A DNA stretch of 64,000 nucleotides from Streptomyces aurantiacus. GTDB lineage: Bacteria; Actinomycetota; Actinomycetes; Streptomycetales; Streptomycetaceae. Of the stretch, positions 60,736-64,000 are shown piece after piece. A program made the position numbers and the translations under genes. Location of the stretch: the NCBI RefSeq assembly GCF_027107535.1, contig NZ_CP114283.1, forward strand, positions 1,364,001 to 1,428,000. Direction: 5' to 3'. Within the stretch, counting starts at the first letter, position 1; each line of letters starts with the position of its first letter. The notes under the pieces were generated by a model. It did not search any database. It had not been told where the DNA came from and saw only the letters and a list, made by a program, of their open reading frames with translations.

Positions 60736-62118
60736 GTGGACATGGACCTGGAGAAGTCACCGCCGCCCGCGTCACCCGAGCCGCCCGGGGTGGGCGCGTC
60801 GCCGGAGCTGTACGAGGGCTCCAGCGCGCCCGTGCCGCGGCCTGACGCCGCTCCCGGTGGATGTCTCGCCGTCGCGATCCGCATTCCGGTGCGGATCGTG
60901 GTGTTCGTGCTGGTGGTGCCCGTACGGATGGCGTGGGACGCGCTGGTCGTCGGCGGCCGGTTCCTCAACGACCTCCTGTTCCGGCCGCTCGGCCGGGCGT
61001 TCATGTGGGTGTTCGCGCCGGTCGGGCGCGGTGCGGCGTGGCTGCTCGAAGGCATCGCGACCGTCGTCGCGTGGCTGCTGACCGGGCTCGGGTACGGGCT
61101 GACGTGGCTGGGCAAATTGGTGTTCGTCTGGCCGTGGGTGGGGCTGTGGCGTTACGTGGTGGTGCCCGTGGGGCGAGGGCTCGCCTGGCTCGGGCACGTA
61201 CTGCTCGTCGTCCCCGCCCTGTGGCTGTACGCGTGGGTGCTGACGCCCGTCGGGCACGGCGTCGTGTGGGCGCTGAGGGGGTTCGGGGCCGGATGCGCCT
61301 GGCTGTGGCGTGTGTCGGTGGTCTCGCCCACGGGCTGGCTGTACCGGGCTCTCCTCGCGCCGACCGGCCGGGGCATCGCCTGGGCCGCCCGCGGACTGTG
61401 GGCCGGTGTCGTGTGGGCCTTCAGCGGGTTGTGGGCCGGCATGACATGGATCGGCGGGGGACTGTGGGCCGGCATGACATGGGTGGGCCGAGGTCTGTGG
61501 ACCGGCATCTCATGGGTGGGCCGGGGAGTCTGGGCAGGGGTGTCCTGGCTCGCCATGGTCGTCGGGACCCTCCTGCGGTGGATCTTCGTCGTACCCCTCG
61601 TCGCCCTGTGGCGCTGGGTGCTCGCGCCGGTCGGGCGGGGTATCGCCGTGGTCGCGCGGGAGATCGGCGAGGCCCTGGGGCATGCGTGGCGGGTCGCCGG
61701 GTACGTGTCGCTGGCCGTCGGGCGCTTCCTCGGACGACTCTTCCGGTGGATCTTCGTCGAGCCGGTGCGGTGGGCGTACCGGAGCGTGCTCACTCCGATG
61801 GGGCACTTCGTACGGGATGCCGTCTGGCGGCCCGCGGCGGAGGCCGCCCGCAGTGTGGGCCGCGCCACCCGGCAGGCCCTGGCGAGCGCCCGCGAGACGG
61901 CACGGCAGACCAGGGCCGACATCCGGCGCATGCTGTTCGGAGCCCCGCGCGAACCCGAGCCGGTGCCCCTGGCCGGACCCCGGGCAGCACCGGAACCGGT
62001 ACGCCTGGTCAAGCCCGCCGGGACCGTCCGGCCGGAGCCGGACCGCTCCCGCCGGGAACCGCCGGCCGCCGGGACACGTACTCTAGGTAGCAGTACGACC
62101 GCACTCACGAAGGACTGA
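60736..62118 (+). CDS. Trp/Gly-repeat multi-helix membrane protein of unknown function
   Basis: Protein of 460 residues. After about 45 Pro-rich residues, residues 45-350 are a long series of short amphipathic or hydrophobic segments built from recurring units. One type is PVGRG(I/L)AW / APTGRGIAW; another is five near-tandem 11-residue units around residues 216-270 (GLWAGVVWAFS, GLWAGMTWIGG, GLWAGMTWVGR, GLWTGISWVGR, GVWAGVSWLAM). The C-terminus is basic and Pro-rich. No enzyme motif is present. It is inserted between the radical SAM gene and its DUF2344 partner. Start is GTG at 60736 or ATG at 60742, neither with a clear ribosome-binding site. Confidence 0.75.
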   Translation: MDMDLEKSPPPASPEPPGVGASPELYEGSSAPVPRPDAAPGGCLAVAIRIPVRIVVFVLVVPVRMAWDALVVGGRFLNDLLFRPLGRAFMWVFAPVGRGAAWLLEGIATVVAWLLTGLGYGLTWLGKLVFVWPWVGLWRYVVVPVGRGLAWLGHVLLVVPALWLYAWVLTPVGHGVVWALRGFGAGCAWLWRVSVVSPTGWLYRALLAPTGRGIAWAARGLWAGVVWAFSGLWAGMTWIGGGLWAGMTWVGRGLWTGISWVGRGVWAGVSWLAMVVGTLLRWIFVVPLVALWRWVLAPVGRGIAVVAREIGEALGHAWRVAGYVSLAVGRFLGRLFRWIFVEPVRWAYRSVLTPMGHFVRDAVWRPAAEAARSVGRATRQALASARETARQTRADIRRMLFGAPREPEPVPLAGPRAAPEPVRLVKPAGTVRPEPDRSRREPPAAGTRTLGSSTTALTKD

Positions 62119-62166
62119 ACGACACTGGGCAAGCGACAGCCCGAAGGCCCGCCGCCCGCACCCGCG

Positions 62167-62964
62167 GTGCAGCGCATCCGACTGCGCTACACCAAGCGCG
62201 GCCGCCTCCGGTTCACCAGCCACCGCGACTTCCAGCGTGCCTTCGAGCGCGCGTTGCGCCGCGCCGAGGTGCCCATGGCGTACTCGGCGGGGTTCACGCC
62301 GCACCCGAAGGTGTCGTACGCCAATGCCGCACCCACCGGCACGGGCAGTGAGGCCGAGTACCTGGAGATCGCGCTCACCGACACGCGCGACCCCGACACA
62401 CTGCGCGAGCTCCTCGACGAGTCGCTGCCCACCGGGCTCGACATCATCGACGCGGTGGAGGCCCGTACCTCGGGTCTCGCCGACCGGCTCACCGCGTCCG
62501 TGTGGGAACTGCGCCTCGACGGCGTGTCCCCCGAGGACGCGGAGCGGGCGGTCGACGCCTTCATGTCGGCCGAGACCGTCGAGGTCCGGCGCAAGGCGAA
62601 GAACGGCATGCGCACCTTCGACGCCCGCGGCGCCGTCGCGGGTCTGGAGGCGCACAGCGCACCGCCGGAGGCGCACGGTCCCCAGGCTGATAGGCCGACC
62701 GACCAGGCTTGTGCGATACTGCGGCTGGTTGTTCGGCACGTGACGCCTGCCGTTCGACCCGACGACGTTCTGTCCGGTCTCCGAGCTGTGGCCGACCTGG
62801 CGCCGCCGGTCCCCGCAGCGGTGACCAGGCTGGCGCAGGGGCTATTCGATGAAGAGACCGGCACGGTGACCGACCCGCTCGCGCCCGACCGCGAGGCAGC
62901 AGCATCCTCCCCGAATGCGTTTTCCGGGGACACCGCTTCTGCCGCCGCGAAGGCGTCGGCGTAA
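62167..62964 (+). CDS. DUF2344 (TIGR03936) radical-SAM-associated protein
   Basis: Cytoplasmic protein of about 265 residues. It contains RIRLRYTKRGRLRFTSHRDFQRAFERALRRAEVPMAYSAGFTPHPKVSYANA, the strongly conserved N-terminal block of TIGR03936, and a poorly conserved acidic C-terminus. It works with the radical SAM gene upstream; both are widely linked to rne. I give the GTG at 62167. However, in-frame sequence GKRQPEGPPPAPA extends back to a CTG at 62125, which alone has a GAAGGA ribosome-binding site, so a CTG start giving 279 residues is plausible. Confidence 0.88.
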   Translation: MQRIRLRYTKRGRLRFTSHRDFQRAFERALRRAEVPMAYSAGFTPHPKVSYANAAPTGTGSEAEYLEIALTDTRDPDTLRELLDESLPTGLDIIDAVEARTSGLADRLTASVWELRLDGVSPEDAERAVDAFMSAETVEVRRKAKNGMRTFDARGAVAGLEAHSAPPEAHGPQADRPTDQACAILRLVVRHVTPAVRPDDVLSGLRAVADLAPPVPAAVTRLAQGLFDEETGTVTDPLAPDREAAASSPNAFSGDTASAAAKASA

Positions 62965-63060
62965 GGAAGGTCCCGCGTAGGGACGGACGTCGAAGCGCCG
63001 CCCTCGTATCCGGGAGCCACCTGGGTCGGGCAGCGCACCGACCAGAAGACTTTCGCCAGG

Positions 63061-63081
63061 CCGTACGCACAGGGCGTACGG
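63061..63081 (+). promoter_or_regulatory. Hairpin in the rne leader
   Basis: ccgtacgc and gcgtacgg form an 8-bp stem with a 5-base loop about 130 bases before the rne start codon. A leader structure like this could serve autoregulation, as known for E. coli rne, but this is inference. Confidence 0.4.
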
Positions 63082-63212
63082 AACCGGCGAGACAGGACAC
63101 AGAGAGCTCCCGTGCGGCGCCCGCGCCCCCGGACGGCGGCACCGCGCATCGCGCGAGCCGCGGACGTCACCGGATCTGCGGCGCCCGGGAGCCTGACGGG
63201 AGATCCACCCGC

Positions 63213-64000
63213 ATGCTTGAGCCGACCGAACCCACCGAGTCCGCAACGGGCTCCGAGAACAGCACCCCGAGCGACACGCTGCCGCCGCGCCGGCGCCGTC
63301 GTGCCGCTTCACGCCCCGCGGGACCTCCCTCGGGGAACGCCGAGGGTGCCCCCGAGGCAGAGACCACTGCGCCGGCCATACCGGCTGTGACCTCCACCGA
63401 CCTCGCGACAGAAGAGGCGGAGGAGACCGAAGAGGCGGCTGCGGTCACCGGGGCGTCCGCCCCGAGCCAGGCTGCCGACGAGGCGCCGGCCGCCGAAGCC
63501 GCTCCCGCTCCGCGTCGCCGTCGTGCCACGCGTCGGGCGTCCGCCCCCGCGGGTGCGCCGCAGACGACCGGGGCCGAGGCGGCTCCGGTGGCTGCTGAGG
63601 CTCCCGCGCCCGCCGAGCCCGCCGTTGAAGAGGCGGCTGCCGTCTCCGATGCCGAGGCTGCTCCGGCTCCGCGTCGCCGTCGTGCCACGCGTCGGGCGTC
63701 CGCTCCCACGGGTGCGCCGCAGACGGTTGAGGCCGAGGCCGCTCCGGTGGCCGTTGAGGCCCCCGCGCCCGCCGAGCCCGCTGTCGAAGAGGCGGCTGCC
63801 GTCTCCGAGGCCGAGGCTGCTCCGGCTCCGCGTCGCCGTCGTGCCACGCGTCGGGCGTCCGCTCCCACGGGTGCGCCGCAGACGGCTGAGGTCGAGGCCG
63901 CTCCGGTGGCCGTTGAGGCCCCCGCGCCCGCCGAGACACCGGCCGTCGAGGAGACACCGGCCGTCGAGGCCGAGGCCGCCCCCGCCCCGCGTACGCGCCG
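63213..64000 (+). CDS. rne: Ribonuclease E/G, N-terminal low-complexity region (3' end outside window)
   Basis: The first 262 residues of a large protein. It opens MLEPTEPTESATGSENSTPSDTLPPRRRRRAASRPAGPP, which matches the start of Streptomyces RNase ES-type proteins as I recall them. The rest is an Ala/Glu/Pro-rich region with Arg clusters (APRRRRATRRASAP), including three tandem 53-residue repeats. The catalytic S1/RNase E domain must lie beyond the window, so identity rests on the N-terminus and gene order after the DUF2344 gene. Such disordered Arg-rich arms bind RNA or degradosome partners. GACGGGAGA precedes the ATG. Confidence 0.82.
   Translation, partial: MLEPTEPTESATGSENSTPSDTLPPRRRRRAASRPAGPPSGNAEGAPEAETTAPAIPAVTSTDLATEEAEETEEAAAVTGASAPSQAADEAPAAEAAPAPRRRRATRRASAPAGAPQTTGAEAAPVAAEAPAPAEPAVEEAAAVSDAEAAPAPRRRRATRRASAPTGAPQTVEAEAAPVAVEAPAPAEPAVEEAAAVSEAEAAPAPRRRRATRRASAPTGAPQTAEVEAAPVAVEAPAPAETPAVEETPAVEAEAAPAPRTR
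63511..63987 (+). repeat. Three tandem 159-bp (53-codon) repeats in rne
   Basis: Copies begin at 63511, 63670 and 63829, each starting with the Arg-rich PRRRRATRRASAP block and ending in an Ala/Glu-rich stretch. DNA identity is high between copies 2 and 3, including at synonymous sites. This points to recent duplication and likely copy-number variation between strains. Confidence 0.9.

Overview
The window looks like the core chromosome of a Streptomyces-type actinomycete. It is very GC-rich, G/C dominates third codon positions, GTG starts are common, several promoters resemble TTGNNN/TANNNT, and some genes appear to be leaderless. The order tig-clpP1-clpP2-clpX ... valS-folC-ndk-mreBCD-mrdA-rodA ... 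rne, with sodF and rpiB upstream, matches my recollection of Streptomyces coelicolor, so most of the window is conserved backbone. No database search was run.

Region 1 (1-7.4 kb, minus strand): the 5' end of an iron superoxide dismutase gene under a textbook Nur box, an APC amino-acid permease, and a sulfonate-scavenging operon (ssuA-ssuC-ssuB, an FMN-dependent DszA/NtaA-type monooxygenase, a TauD-type dioxygenase). The operon is preceded by a 27-codon leader peptide with a Cys codon near its end and an abutting hairpin, which looks like a cysteine-sensing attenuator.

Region 2 (7.7-26.5 kb): mixed housekeeping and accessory genes: BioY, an LPKTG surface protein, a membrane Ser/Thr kinase, a second APC permease, RpiB, an Nei/Fpg glycosylase, an Eis-like acetyltransferase, a membrane SpoIIE-type phosphatase, a CPA2 antiporter, a translationally coupled ABC ATPase / FtsX-type permease / RSH-type HD hydrolase set, a membrane acyltransferase, a small membrane protein and a dehalogenase-like alpha/beta hydrolase.

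Region 3 (26.6-37.2 kb): a 10.5-kb actinomycete integrative and conjugative element (pSAM2 type) inserted in the 3' end of tRNA-Gly(UCC). It is bounded by 70-bp perfect direct repeats. On the plus strand it carries an OB-fold-like protein, an FtsK-like Tra translocase, Spd-type spread proteins, several mini zinc-ribbon proteins, an orphan C5 cytosine methyltransferase, a rolling-circle (HUH) Rep, Xis and Int. On the minus strand an ABM-domain protein is coupled to an XRE-TPR regulator. The two arms diverge from an 18-bp-arm dyad that overlaps a near-consensus promoter. A 65-nt-arm imperfect inverted repeat with G.U-compatible mismatches lies behind the regulator. The regulatory module and the inverted repeat are my best candidates for something undescribed.

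Region 4 (37.1-64 kb, mostly plus strand): tRNA-Gly, tRNA-Pro, trigger factor, the ClgR-controlled clpP1P2 pair and clpX, a low-GC insert with a small secreted protein, a Q/P/G-rich membrane-anchored protein, valS, folC-DUF4233, ndk, the mreBCD-mrdA-rodA cell-wall elongation cluster, a CYTH-CHAD protein, a TIGR03960-like radical SAM protein, a striking Trp/Gly repeat membrane protein, a DUF2344 protein and the repeat-rich N-terminus of RNase E/G, which runs off the window.
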